Positions 8,504-16,093 of a stretch of 64,000 nucleotides of DNA are shown piece after piece. A program made the position numbers and the translations under genes. How positions within the stretch are numbered: position 1 is the first letter of the stretch; the number at the start of each line of letters is the position of its first letter. The notes beneath the pieces are model-generated. The model was given only the letters and a program-made list of their open reading frames with translations, was not told the DNA's origin and did no database searches. Where the stretch lies: positions 5,575,001-5,639,000 of the forward strand of contig NZ_CP080269.1 of assembly GCF_019431355.1 (NCBI RefSeq), in the 5' to 3' direction. The DNA comes from Paenibacillus sp. R14(2021). Its GTDB lineage: Bacteria > Bacillota > Bacilli > Paenibacillales > Paenibacillaceae.

Positions 8504-9232
8504 TTAAGCAAGCGAGGAATCTGCCGTGCTTGCGCTGCTACCGGGACCGGACAGTTTATAGCCTACATTCCGGACGGTCATAATATATTCCGGCGTGCGA
8601 GCATTTTTTTCGATTTTGTCGCGCAAATGGCTGATGTGCACATCGACGATGCGCGTATCGCCGAGGAAGTGGTAGTCCCACACGCCATGCAGCAGCTGCT
8701 GGCGGCTCAGCACTTTACCGCGATGGCGGCAAAGGAAGAGTAAGAGCTCAAATTCCTTAGGCGTCAGCTCAACCGGTTTACCGTCAATCTGGACTTCACG
8801 CTGCTCGGCCAGAACCGACAAGCGTCCGACTTCATGAACGACGGCTTCCCGTGCGCCTGGCAGTGCTTGCGTTCTGCGGAAGATGGCTTGAATCCGCGAG
8901 AGCAGCTCCTGCGGAGAGAAGGGCTTGGTCATATAATCGTCGGCACCGTTGTCAAGTCCTGCAATCTTGTCCGTGACATCTTGAAGCGCAGTCAGCATGA
9001 TAATCGGTACAGCGTTATTTTGTTTGCGAAGTTCGCGGCATACTTGAATACCATCCATTTTGGGAAGCATGAGATCTAGAACGATGAGGTCGGGACGAAA
9101 CGGCTTCAAGAGGTCGAATACGGCCTCGCCATCCTGCGCGCAGCGGACTTCATAGCCGGCTAGCTTCAAATTAAACTCCAGCAGCATGGAGATGGAAGGC
9201 TCGTCATCGACGATTAATATTTTTTTCTTCAT
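8504..9232 (-). CDS. orphan OmpR-family response regulator, PhoP-like
   Basis: A 242-residue response regulator with DDE at 9-11, phospho-acceptor Asp53 (VLDLMLPK), a switch Thr (IMLTA) and Lys in TKPFSP, followed by a winged-helix output domain ending TVRNVGYKL. A short Ser/Ala-rich tail (GPGSSASTADSSLA) extends beyond the usual end. The sequence is closest in feel to PhoP/YycF-type regulators. No histidine kinase gene is adjacent on either side, so its partner must be encoded elsewhere. The ATG is preceded by AAAGGAGAT. It points away from trmL and ends against serC at a shared terminator. Confidence 0.9.
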   Translation of the reverse strand: MKKKILIVDDEPSISMLLEFNLKLAGYEVRCAQDGEAVFDLLKPFRPDLIVLDLMLPKMDGIQVCRELRKQNNAVPIIMLTALQDVTDKIAGLDNGADDYMTKPFSPQELLSRIQAIFRRTQALPGAREAVVHEVGRLSVLAEQREVQIDGKPVELTPKEFELLLFLCRHRGKVLSRQQLLHGVWDYHFLGDTRIVDVHISHLRDKIEKNARTPEYIMTVRNVGYKLSGPGSSASTADSSLA

Positions 9233-9344
9233 CGTTTATGATCTCCTTTTCGTGCAATTATAGGACTATTATGAAGCTCAATTTTTCGCAGTAGATTAAG
9301 CTAGCGTAAAAGCTATGTAAAAAATGATGAGGAGTTTGAATAAA

Positions 9345-9809
9345 ATGGCATTTCATATCGTGCTTGTCGAGCCGGAAATACCGGCAAATACGGGCAATAT
9401 TGCGCGCACCTGCGCGGCAACGGGGACCATTCTTCATTTGGTGCGTCCGCTTGGGTTCCAGACGGATGACAAGACGCTTAAACGCGCCGGACTCGATTAT
9501 TGGCATGCCGTAGACGTACGTTATCATGATTCCTTCGAGGAGCTTCAGGAGCTTTATCCGGATGCCAGGTTTTTCTGCGCCAGCACGCGTAATTCCAAGG
9601 TTTATTCGGAGCAGAGCTACAGGGACGGCGATTTCTTCGTGTTCGGCAAAGAGACGAAAGGGCTTCCACAGCATATATTGGATGCTTATCCGGACACCTG
9701 CATCCGCATTCCGATGACGGATAAGGTCAGATCGCTGAATTTGTCGAACTCCGCGGCAATTGTCGTATTTGAAGCGTTCCGGCAGCTTGGATTTCCGGGC
9801 TTGGCATGA
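9345..9809 (+). CDS. trmL: tRNA (cytidine/uridine-34-2'-O)-methyltransferase
   Basis: SPOUT-family RNA methyltransferase that methylates the ribose of the wobble base in tRNA-Leu isoacceptors. The 154-residue protein has the TrmL N-terminus MAFHIVLVEPEIPANTGNIARTC, the FGKETKGLP loop and the C-terminal trefoil-knot segment IPMTDKVRSLNLSNSAAIVVFEAFRQLG that binds SAM. The ATG at 9345 is chosen over an in-frame ATG at 9324 because a GAGGAG site lies just upstream of it and the family sequence starts there. Length is normal. Confidence 0.95.
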   Translation: MAFHIVLVEPEIPANTGNIARTCAATGTILHLVRPLGFQTDDKTLKRAGLDYWHAVDVRYHDSFEELQELYPDARFFCASTRNSKVYSEQSYRDGDFFVFGKETKGLPQHILDAYPDTCIRIPMTDKVRSLNLSNSAAIVVFEAFRQLGFPGLA

Positions 9810-9832
9810 AGCGGCCGGTAAGATGGTGAATA

Positions 9833-9860
9833 TTGTTGCACGATATTAAGCAAATATAAA
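9833..9860 (+). promoter_or_regulatory. weak candidate promoter of the AbrB-type gene
   Basis: TTGTTG and TATAAA are separated by 16 bp, about 100 bases upstream of the AbrB-type start. The match is modest. Confidence 0.3.
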
Positions 9861-9960
9861 AAATTGCAGGAATATAAGCACAATTATCGAACCTTATGTA
9901 GGATGCAAAACTGTCACCCCATGATAGCTTACAAAATGCGACTACAGGAGATGTATAATT

Positions 9961-10209
9961 GTGAAACCGGCTGGTGTTGTACGTAAAGTGGACCAACTAG
10001 GGCGTATAGTCCTTCCCAAATCGCTGCGTAAGAGGTACCAAATGAATGAAGGCGATCCTGTCGAAATCTTGGTACAAGGCGACCATATCATTTTGGAACG
10101 TTATCGTCCGCGCTGCGTGTTTTGCGGTGGTCTTGACGACGTACGCGAATTTAAAGAACGCTACCTATGCGCGACTTGCATAACGGAAATGTCCGGCCTG
10201 CGCCGCTAG
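9961..10209 (+). CDS. AbrB-family transition-state-type regulator with Cys4 knuckle
   Basis: An 82-residue protein. Residues 3-48 are an AbrB/MazE swapped-hairpin DNA-binding domain (GVVRKVDQLGRIVLPKSLRKRY, then a GDPVEI strand). Instead of the usual AbrB C-terminal dimerisation domain there is a Cys4 element: Cys52-x2-Cys55 and Cys70-x2-Cys73, which looks like a small zinc ribbon. The start is GTG at 9961 with AGGAG eight to twelve bases upstream. AbrB-type proteins repress post-exponential genes. Which paralogue this represents is unclear, and zinc binding is inferred from cysteine spacing alone. A strong terminator follows. Confidence 0.88.
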   Translation: MKPAGVVRKVDQLGRIVLPKSLRKRYQMNEGDPVEILVQGDHIILERYRPRCVFCGGLDDVREFKERYLCATCITEMSGLRR

Positions 10210-10235
10210 TCTTGATGCAAACAATCGCGAAAACT

Positions 10236-10286
10236 AAAAAGAAGCTTTCGGCAGCTGTCGTAAACAGTCGCTGAAAGCTTCTTTTT
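10236..10286. terminator. bidirectional terminator after the AbrB-type gene
   Basis: AAAAAGAAGCTTTC pairs with GAAAGCTTCTTTTT, flanked by T on one side and A on the other, so it can work in both directions. It separates the AbrB-type gene from the small peptide gene on the opposite strand. Confidence 0.9.
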
Positions 10287-10297
10287 AATAAATGGTT

Positions 10298-10396
10298 TTA
10301 CATGCCTTTTGTTTTGTCATCATTGTATGACGCGGTCATCATTGCAATGAGGAACAAGACGAAAACCGTTAGGACGATTAGAAATTTAATGGTCAT
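10298..10396 (-). CDS. 32-residue hydrophobic membrane peptide
   Basis: A small open frame encoding 32 residues. It begins MTIKFLIVLTVFVLFLIAMM, a single transmembrane helix with one Lys at its start, and ends in a charged tail SYNDDKTKGM. Reading outward, the gene has GGGGG and AAGGA purine tracts just upstream of its ATG, a TATAAT box about 55 bases further upstream (10453-10458 on the plus strand), and a terminator 12 bases beyond its stop. This gene-like context on its own strand argues that it is real. No family is recognised; single-helix peptides like this are often regulators of membrane proteins or toxins of type I systems, but nothing here decides. Confidence 0.55.
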   Translation of the reverse strand: MTIKFLIVLTVFVLFLIAMMTASYNDDKTKGM

Positions 10397-10452
10397 TCCT
10401 TATACCCCCTATGGTGCCGGCAATACGGCTTGACTTCGTAAACACTCTCCTC

Positions 10453-10458
10453 ATTATA
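10453..10458 (-). promoter_or_regulatory. -10 element upstream of the small peptide gene
   Basis: On the minus strand this reads TATAAT, with no good -35 at standard spacing. It is the only promoter-like element ahead of the 32-residue gene. Confidence 0.35.
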
Positions 10459-10671
10459 CCCAACCCGTTCAAAAAAGAAAACGATTAAAGATGTGAACAA
10501 CTTGTTACGGGGGTAAGTAATTATGCAGCGTCTGCATAAACGCAGAAATCTCCGCACATGCTTAGATTGGCGAATTATGCAAGTGAAAATCGACTCTTGT
10601 CACCTCAACTAGTTGCTCCTATCCCGTAATGCGCGTAAAATGAATGTAAAGGGACTTAGGAGGGGCTATAG

Positions 10672-11868
10672 GTGGAATTTCGGTTTTCGAGCAACGTGGA
10701 GCGGCTGCAATCGTCGGCTGTTCGGGATATTTTAAAGCTAACGCAGGGGAAGGAAATTATTTCGTTCGCAGGCGGTCTTCCTGCAGAGGAGCTGTTCCCG
10801 CTTGAAGCTGTAAGAGACGCAGCGGAGCGTGTATTTAAATCCGGGAACAACACGCTGCAATATGGACTTACGGAAGGCTACCTGCCGCTTCGTGAACAGC
10901 TGTGCGGCCGCATGGCCAAGAAAAATATGCACGTTGAGCCGCATGAGATGATCATGACGACGGGCTCGCAGCAAGCAATTGATCTCATTACCCGCGTGCT
11001 CATGGAACCTGGGGACGTGGTGCTTGTCGAGAATCCGACGTATTTGGCCAGCCTTCAGGTATTTAACTTAAGCGGACTTCGCATCGTGCCGGTTGCAAGC
11101 GATAACGACGGCATGATTATTTCGGAAGCGGAACGCTTGATCAAGCAGCTGCAGCCGAAGCTGATCTATGTCGTGCCTACCTTCGGCAACCCGACCGCAC
11201 GAGTATGGAGCGAAGAGCGCCGCAGAGGCTTGCTCGATCTGAGCCACCGTTACGGGATTGCTATTCTTGAGGATGACCCATACGGCGATATCAAGTTTGA
11301 CGAGACCGAAGATTACCCAACGCTGTTTGCCCTTGAAGATAAGGCGGACGGCGGCAATGTTCTCTATACGAGCACGTTTTCCAAAACCGTGGCGCCGGCG
11401 CTTCGTACCGGTTGGGCGATGGGCAGCAGCAGCGTGATTTCAATGATGGCAAAAGCGAAGCAAGCGGCCGACTTGCATTCCAGTACGCTGGATCAGCAGA
11501 CACTGGATCAGTTGCTGCGGCATTATGATCTCGATGCGCATATTGGAACCATCCGCGGCGCGTATGGTGATCGGATGCAGCAAATGCAGCGCCTGCTGAA
11601 GGCGCAGGGCTGGAGCGATGTCAAATGGGAGCAGCCGAAGGGCGGCATGTTCCTCTGGCTGGAGCTTCCTGAGGGTCTTGACGCCGCGGCGCTGCTGCGC
11701 AGTGCGGTAACGAAGAACGTAGCCTTCGTGCCTGGCGCGGCGTTCTATGCTGCCGAACCGCAGCGCAATACGGCTCGTCTTAATTTCACGTTCACGACGG
11801 GTGAGCGCATGGCGACAGGTATTGCCCGGTTTGCCGAAGCATTGAACGAATTCCTGGCCCGCTGTTAG
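10672..11868 (+). CDS. PLP-dependent aminotransferase, class I/II (2-aminoadipate/LysN-like)
   Basis: A 398-residue fold-type I aminotransferase without a GntR domain. Visible motifs are ISFAGGLPAEELFP, LQYGLTEGYLPLREQL, TTGSQQAIDL, NPTYLASLQ, VVPTFGNPT, DDPYGDIKF, the Schiff-base Lys238 (TFSKTVAPALRTGW) and the C-terminal Arg region NFTFT. This set is typical of the LysN/ArAT subfamily, which transaminates 2-aminoadipate, aromatic or branched-chain amino acids; the physiological substrate cannot be told. The start is GTG with AGGAGG 8 bases upstream. It stands alone and ends at a bidirectional terminator. Confidence 0.92.
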   Translation: MEFRFSSNVERLQSSAVRDILKLTQGKEIISFAGGLPAEELFPLEAVRDAAERVFKSGNNTLQYGLTEGYLPLREQLCGRMAKKNMHVEPHEMIMTTGSQQAIDLITRVLMEPGDVVLVENPTYLASLQVFNLSGLRIVPVASDNDGMIISEAERLIKQLQPKLIYVVPTFGNPTARVWSEERRRGLLDLSHRYGIAILEDDPYGDIKFDETEDYPTLFALEDKADGGNVLYTSTFSKTVAPALRTGWAMGSSSVISMMAKAKQAADLHSSTLDQQTLDQLLRHYDLDAHIGTIRGAYGDRMQQMQRLLKAQGWSDVKWEQPKGGMFLWLELPEGLDAAALLRSAVTKNVAFVPGAAFYAAEPQRNTARLNFTFTTGERMATGIARFAEALNEFLARC

Positions 11869-11888
11869 TTTTACTCATTCATAATGAT

Positions 11889-11931
11889 GAAGACCGAATT
11901 CGAACGTTTCGTTCAAATTCGGTCTTTTTTT
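11889..11931. terminator. bidirectional terminator
   Basis: AAGACCGAATTCGAACG pairs with CGTTCAAATTCGGTCTT, followed by T7. It lies between the convergent aminotransferase and Rieske genes. Confidence 0.92.
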
Positions 11932-11944
11932 ATTTGCGGGAAAA

Positions 11945-12265
11945 TCAGAGGCTGAGCATGAACTGTCCGTCTTGGATTTCGAGAGGCTTGCATACCAGTT
12001 CTTCGCCGGGAACGTTGGTGGATATGCCTGTCGCGATATCGAAGCACCAATAATGAAGCGGGCAGACAAGCTCATTCTTATGCGGCCTCACCATGCCGCC
12101 AACATGCGGGCATATCGCCGAAATCAGATTGTAGCGCTGCGGCTCATCTTCCTTACGCGGAGCTTCGACGATATAGTACGGCTGCTCGTCCACGTTGACC
12201 TGAGCGGGAAACGCTTGAAAGTCCGCGATGCTGCCAATGGTTTTAGAACGATTAGGCTCACTCAT
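11945..12265 (-). CDS. Rieske [2Fe-2S] ferredoxin-like protein
   Basis: A 106-residue soluble Rieske protein. The cluster ligands are Cys52-x-His54 (AICPHVGG) and Cys68-x2-His71 (VCPLHYWCFD). The size and the LHYWCFDIATG stretch resemble NirD or dioxygenase-type Rieske ferredoxins, which carry electrons to a partner oxygenase or reductase; no such partner is adjacent. The ATG at 12265 is chosen because GGAGA lies 8 bases upstream, while a longer in-frame extension lacks a site. It overlaps the end of the upstream DUF2161 gene by 8 bases, so the two are translationally coupled. Confidence 0.9.
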   Translation of the reverse strand: MSEPNRSKTIGSIADFQAFPAQVNVDEQPYYIVEAPRKEDEPQRYNLISAICPHVGGMVRPHKNELVCPLHYWCFDIATGISTNVPGEELVCKPLEIQDGQFMLSL

Positions 12266-13028
12266 GGGCGTTGTCTCCTTTAAGTTGTTGTCTATCGCTG
12301 CTGGCCGAAGCCAAGCTTCGCTTCTGATGCCAGTTCGCCAATATATCTCCATGCTGCTTGACGGCAGCTTCTCCTTCGGGCTTTAGACTATATAGGCCGC
12401 GCTTGACCCGCAAGAACCAGCCGTAATAATCCTTTTGCAAGATGTCGGCTGCTCGCTGCACGTCCGTATATTCCGCGATCGATCGGGGCGCGAGGCTGCC
12501 GTATTGACTGAGCGACCAGGCGATGCGAAGCGCCTTTTCCCGGTAAGCGGTAACTAGCTTGCGATTGTTGCTGCCGCCCGTGTTGTAGTCGCCGCTGCGC
12601 TCCCGAAATTCGGTCAGCAGCCGCGCTTGCCGCGTGCGCCGCTGGCCGCGGACTGGCGGATCGCCAGGCTGGCACAGCATTTCGAGCATGGGCGCTTTCG
12701 TCTTGAAGAAGGTGACTGTCATCAGTCCAAGGCCAAGCATCCGGCAGAGCTCTGTCAGGTCGCCGAAGCGCTGGTTGTGCGAGCCGCCTTTCTTGCGATT
12801 GCGTTCTACGGCGAGGATAACGCTGCCGTTCAGCCGCAGTCGTTCAACGCCTTGCAGCAGCAGCGCCAGATTGAAGGTTTTTTTCATTTCTACGAGAAGG
12901 GTATCTCCCGTTTCGGGATGGATGGCAACGAGATCACAATGCATGATTTCGCTTTTGACCTCGTAGCCTTGATTTTCGAAATACGCTTTAAGAGGCTTGT
13001 ACAGCTCGGTTTCATGTTTGACGGCCAA
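12258..13028 (-). CDS. DUF2161 protein, PD-(D/E)XK nuclease-like fold
   Basis: A 256-residue protein of the DUF2161 type, predicted to have a restriction-endonuclease-like (PD-(D/E)XK) fold. The core is visible as HCDLVAIHP followed by LLVEMKKTFN, i.e. Asp, then Glu-x-Lys on the next strand. The C-terminal half (about 150-240) looks like a winged helix (AADILQKDYYGWFLRVKRGLYSL). The start appears to be TTG at 13028, with GAGAGGAG at good spacing. The downstream Rieske gene overlaps its stop. The role is unknown: DNA repair or nucleic-acid processing are possibilities from the fold only. Confidence 0.8.
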   Translation of the reverse strand: MAVKHETELYKPLKAYFENQGYEVKSEIMHCDLVAIHPETGDTLLVEMKKTFNLALLLQGVERLRLNGSVILAVERNRKKGGSHNQRFGDLTELCRMLGLGLMTVTFFKTKAPMLEMLCQPGDPPVRGQRRTRQARLLTEFRERSGDYNTGGSNNRKLVTAYREKALRIAWSLSQYGSLAPRSIAEYTDVQRAADILQKDYYGWFLRVKRGLYSLKPEGEAAVKQHGDILANWHQKRSLASASSDRQQLKGDNAHE

Positions 13029-13468
13029 TTTCCGGCGCTCCTCTCTTCGGCAGCGTTGCTGTGGCGATTATATCATATTCCCGCGGGTCCCTCAGCTTAA
13101 ATTGGGATGACAACGCGTGTGATACATTTCTTCAAGGCTCGTTTGCAGAACGGAGTCGAAACGGCGACGGGTTCGACATTGTAATTTCCAAGCGGCGAAA
13201 GCGTTACCAATGCTGGGTTTGAGCCGTACTTCAGGGACGGCAGGACCGGCTGTTTGGCTTTCAATATTTCTTCTAATTGTGAATGCAGGCCGCTCCAAAG
13301 GCGAATTTTGTTGGAATCTTGTTTAAAATATAGGGCAACTTCCCTAACGAAAGCGCATAGGATTGTATTACTTCAATAAAAAATGCCGGGCAGCTTTAGA
13401 TGGTGGGATAGATGAAGACCCGCATGACACAGGCAGGAACACCGGGATGGACGAGAGGAGGGTACGGC
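13029..13468. other. 440-bp gene-poor region upstream of prkA
   Basis: No convincing gene is seen; a 68-codon minus-strand frame lacks an ATG and a ribosome binding site. Near the prkA side, GCAACTT (13335-13341) and CATAGGAT (13356-13363) are 14 bp apart and resemble a degenerate sigma-E promoter, which would suit prkA, a mother-cell gene in Bacillus. The rest shows nothing recognisable. Confidence 0.5.
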
Positions 13469-15367
13469 ATGGATATTTTGAAACGAATTTCGGAGTACAA
13501 GGCGGAAAGTGAAAAACTGGCTTGGCAGGGGTCCTTCAAGGACTACATTGAGCTGCTGAAACAGGATCCAACTCCAGCCATGACTGCGCATGCTCGTGTC
13601 TATGAAATGATCGAGTCGTTTGGGGTGGTGGATGAGGGCGCTGCGACGAAGAAATACAAGTTTTTCGAACAAGAAATATTCGGCTTGGATCGTGCCGTTG
13701 AGAAATTGGTAGAGGAGTATTTTCATTCAGCAGCTCGGCGTCTTGATGTGAGGAAACGGATTTTGCTTCTGATGGGGCCGGTCAGCGGAGGCAAATCCAC
13801 GATCGTGACGATGCTCAAGCGAGGCCTGGAGCAATTCTCCCGCACATCGAAAGGAGCGGTCTACGCGATCAAGGGCTGCCCGATGCACGAGGAGCCGCTT
13901 CATCTTATCCCGAATGAGCTTCGGCCTGAAGCAGAACGGGAGCTTGGCGTCCGTATCGAAGGCAATTTGTGCCCGTCGTGCCAAATGAGGTTGAAATCGG
14001 AATTCGGCGGCAACATTGAAAATGTTCAGGTTGAACGTGTGCTTGTATCGGAAGAGAACCGCATTGGTATAGGTACATTCAGTCCGTCTGATCCGAAGTC
14101 GCAGGATATTGCCGATTTGACGGGCAGCATCGACTTCTCCACTATAACCGAGTTCGGATCGGAATCCGATCCGAGAGCTTACCGCTTCGACGGCGAGCTG
14201 AATAAAGCAAACCGCGGCCTAATGGAATTCCAAGAGATGCTCAAATGCGACGAGAAGTTTCTGTGGAATCTGCTCTCGCTGACACAGGAAGGAAATTTCA
14301 AAGCCGGCCGATTCGCACTTATTTCGGCGGATGAGCTCATCATTGCGCATACCAACGAAACCGAGTACAAATCGTTTATCGCCAACAAGAAGAACGAGGC
14401 GCTGCAGTCCCGGATGATAGTCATGCCGGTCCCGTACAACTTGAAGGTGTCGGAAGAAGAGAAGATTTATATGAAATTGATCGGCCAGAGCGATATGAAG
14501 CACATTCATATCGCGCCGCATGCGCTCCGTTCGGCGGCCATCTTCTCCATCCTGACGCGATTGAAGGAAACGAAGAAACAGGGCATGGATCTCGTCAAAA
14601 AAATGCGCATGTACGATGGCGAGGAAGTGGAAGGCTACAAAGAAGCCGACCTGAAAGAAATGCAGAGCGAGTATATCGAAGAGGGCATGTCGGGCATCGA
14701 TCCCCGTTATGTCATCAACCGGATCTCCAGCGCGTTAATCAAGCAGGATCTCCAGTGCATCAATGCGCTCGATGTGCTGCGCGCTCTGAAAGAAGGGCTG
14801 GATCAGCATCCTTCGATCACCAAGGAAGAACGCGAGCGGTATTTGAATTTCATCTCCATCGCAAGGAAGGAATACGATACACTGGCGAAAAAGGAGATAC
14901 AAAAAGCCTTCGTATACTCCTATGAGGAGTCTGCCCGAACCTTGTTCGAGAACTACCTCGACAATATCGAATCGTACTGCAATTGGTCGAAGATCAAAGA
15001 TCCGTTGACCGGCGAGGAAATGGATCCTGATGAACGCCTCATGCGTTCCATCGAAGAGCAAATCGGCGTATCCGAGAACGCGAAGAAGGCATTCCGAGAG
15101 GAAATTCTGATTCGGATCTCTTCCTACTCGCGCAAAGGCAAGAAATTCGACTATTACAGCCACGAACGCCTTCGCGAGGCGATCGAGAAGAAATTGTTTA
15201 CGGACTTGAAGGATATCGTCAAGATTACGACGTCCACCAAGACGCCGGATGAGAGACAGCTGAAACGCATCAATGAAGTGACGAAGCGATTGATCGACGA
15301 GCACAGCTACTGCCCGGTATGCGCCAATGAGCTGCTGCGTTACGTGGGCAGCCTGCTGAATCGCTGA
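13469..15367 (+). CDS. prkA: PrkA serine protein kinase / AAA+ family protein
   Basis: A 632-residue PrkA (YeaG family) protein, the same length as in Bacillus. An AAA+ domain carries the Walker A motif GPVSGGKST at 103-111 and a Walker B-like segment near GLMEFQEMLK; the C-terminal part is the PrkA kinase-like domain, ending in a CPVCANELL knuckle. The ATG at 13469 is chosen because it begins MDILKRISEYK, as in homologues, and has GGAGGG upstream; an in-frame ATG at 13412 does not. In Bacillus PrkA acts in the sporulating mother cell, and in enterobacteria YeaG works with YeaH and YcgB under stress. Homologues of both partners (yhbH, spoVR) lie within 13 kb here. Confidence 0.96.
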   Translation: MDILKRISEYKAESEKLAWQGSFKDYIELLKQDPTPAMTAHARVYEMIESFGVVDEGAATKKYKFFEQEIFGLDRAVEKLVEEYFHSAARRLDVRKRILLLMGPVSGGKSTIVTMLKRGLEQFSRTSKGAVYAIKGCPMHEEPLHLIPNELRPEAERELGVRIEGNLCPSCQMRLKSEFGGNIENVQVERVLVSEENRIGIGTFSPSDPKSQDIADLTGSIDFSTITEFGSESDPRAYRFDGELNKANRGLMEFQEMLKCDEKFLWNLLSLTQEGNFKAGRFALISADELIIAHTNETEYKSFIANKKNEALQSRMIVMPVPYNLKVSEEEKIYMKLIGQSDMKHIHIAPHALRSAAIFSILTRLKETKKQGMDLVKKMRMYDGEEVEGYKEADLKEMQSEYIEEGMSGIDPRYVINRISSALIKQDLQCINALDVLRALKEGLDQHPSITKEERERYLNFISIARKEYDTLAKKEIQKAFVYSYEESARTLFENYLDNIESYCNWSKIKDPLTGEEMDPDERLMRSIEEQIGVSENAKKAFREEILIRISSYSRKGKKFDYYSHERLREAIEKKLFTDLKDIVKITTSTKTPDERQLKRINEVTKRLIDEHSYCPVCANELLRYVGSLLNR

Positions 15368-15385
15368 CGAATCGCGCGGGGAAAC

Positions 15386-15420
15386 GGCCGCAGCATGCGA
15401 AAAATATGCGTGCTGCGGTC
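15386..15420 (+). terminator. probable terminator after prkA
   Basis: GGCCGCAGCATGC pairs with GCGTGCTGCGGTC, giving a strong stem with only a weak T tract after it. Confidence 0.65.
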
Positions 15421-15432
15421 TTCTGCCGTGTT

Positions 15433-15486
15433 TTGTATTTTCATGAAGGCTTGTGATAGAATAGGAACATAAGTTCTTATTCTATC
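15433..15486 (+). promoter_or_regulatory. LytTR gene promoter with overlapping 32-bp inverted repeat
   Basis: An extended -10 (TGATAGAAT, TAGAAT at 15457-15462) has a TTGTAT -35 at 18 bp. From 15455 to 15486 runs an inverted repeat with 14-bp arms (GATAGAATAGGAAC and GTTCTTATTCTATC, one mismatch) and an ATAA centre. It spans the expected transcription start and stops 2 bases before the ribosome binding site. It could be an operator, an mRNA hairpin that hides the site, or both. Confidence 0.7.
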
Positions 15487-15502
15487 TTGAGGAGTGTTGG
15501 AT

Positions 15503-15874
15503 ATGCTGCTGCTTCTGAACAAGAAGGGGGAACCCGTCTGGATTCCGGTGGATACTATCTGCCTAATTTCACCGACAGCGAAGGGACCGGAATTTTTGGC
15601 GAAGGATGGGAAGGTGTACAGGTATCCGATTACGATGGGACAGCTTGACCGCGTGTTCGGCAGCTATGGCTTTCAGCGGCTGGACCGGAATGCGCTGGTG
15701 AATATGAACGCAGCGGAGCGGTATGATCCGATTCAGCGCAAAGTATATTTCAGCGGAGCTGACGTCGAACAGGAGGAACTCTACGCGACGGTATCGGCGG
15801 CGAATGCGGCAAAGGCACAGCATCTAACGGTACGCGAATGCGAGTCGGCAAAGACATCTTATGCAGCAGCCTAA
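15503..15874 (+). CDS. stand-alone LytTR-like DNA-binding protein
   Basis: A 123-residue protein consisting of little more than a LytTR-like domain: an IPVDTICLISPT strand, the DGKVYRYPITMGQLDRVFGS helix region, FQRLDRNALVNMNAA (the F.R.HRS.lVN motif of LytTR, with Asp-Arg-Asn in place of His-Arg-Ser) and the closing VYFSG strand. There is no receiver domain. The ATG at 15503 is chosen because GAGGAG lies 8 bases upstream; upstream GTG and TTG codons overlap that site. Short LytTR proteins often regulate their own promoter together with a membrane partner, but none is encoded next to it. A 32-bp inverted repeat overlaps its promoter. Confidence 0.75.
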   Translation: MLLLLNKKGEPVWIPVDTICLISPTAKGPEFLAKDGKVYRYPITMGQLDRVFGSYGFQRLDRNALVNMNAAERYDPIQRKVYFSGADVEQEELYATVSAANAAKAQHLTVRECESAKTSYAAA

Positions 15875-15927
15875 ATCGGGAAGAAGAATGTAAGCGCAAT
15901 CGGTTGAAAGCTGAGCTCAAAATCGGG

Positions 15928-15955
15928 AAAGGCCGCGTCAGAACGGCCTTTTCTT
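15928..15955 (+). terminator. terminator after the LytTR gene
   Basis: AAGGCCG pairs with CGGCCTT around an 8-base loop, followed by TTTTC. Confidence 0.75.
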
Positions 15956-15967
15956 GCGTTATATAAG

Positions 15968-15996
15968 TTGACACTCAATTCTGAATTGAGTATGAT
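15968..15996 (+). promoter_or_regulatory. strong promoter with a palindromic operator filling the spacer
   Basis: TTGACA (15968-15973) and TATGAT (15991-15996) are exactly 17 bp apart. The spacer CTCAATTCTGAATTGAG is a perfect inverted repeat, extending by one base on each side to 9-bp arms around a central T (15973-15991). A dimeric repressor bound there would block RNA polymerase. It drives the ATP-grasp/alpha-E/transglutaminase operon. Confidence 0.9.
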
Positions 15997-16093
15997 TTAG
16001 GTAACATAACCCAAGATTTTACTTCATAAGAACTATTGAATGTAACAAAATATGACGCATAAGTTACAACTGATGGCTTTGGAGGCGGTAGAC

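Noticed and set aside
13092..13298. 68-codon frame upstream of prkA on the minus strand
   Set aside because: It starts with TTG without a binding site and has low-complexity composition.
16052..16093. Upstream ATG (16052) as start of the CP-ATP-grasp gene
   Set aside because: It has no ribosome binding site, while GGAGG precedes the ATG at 16094 by 8 bases.
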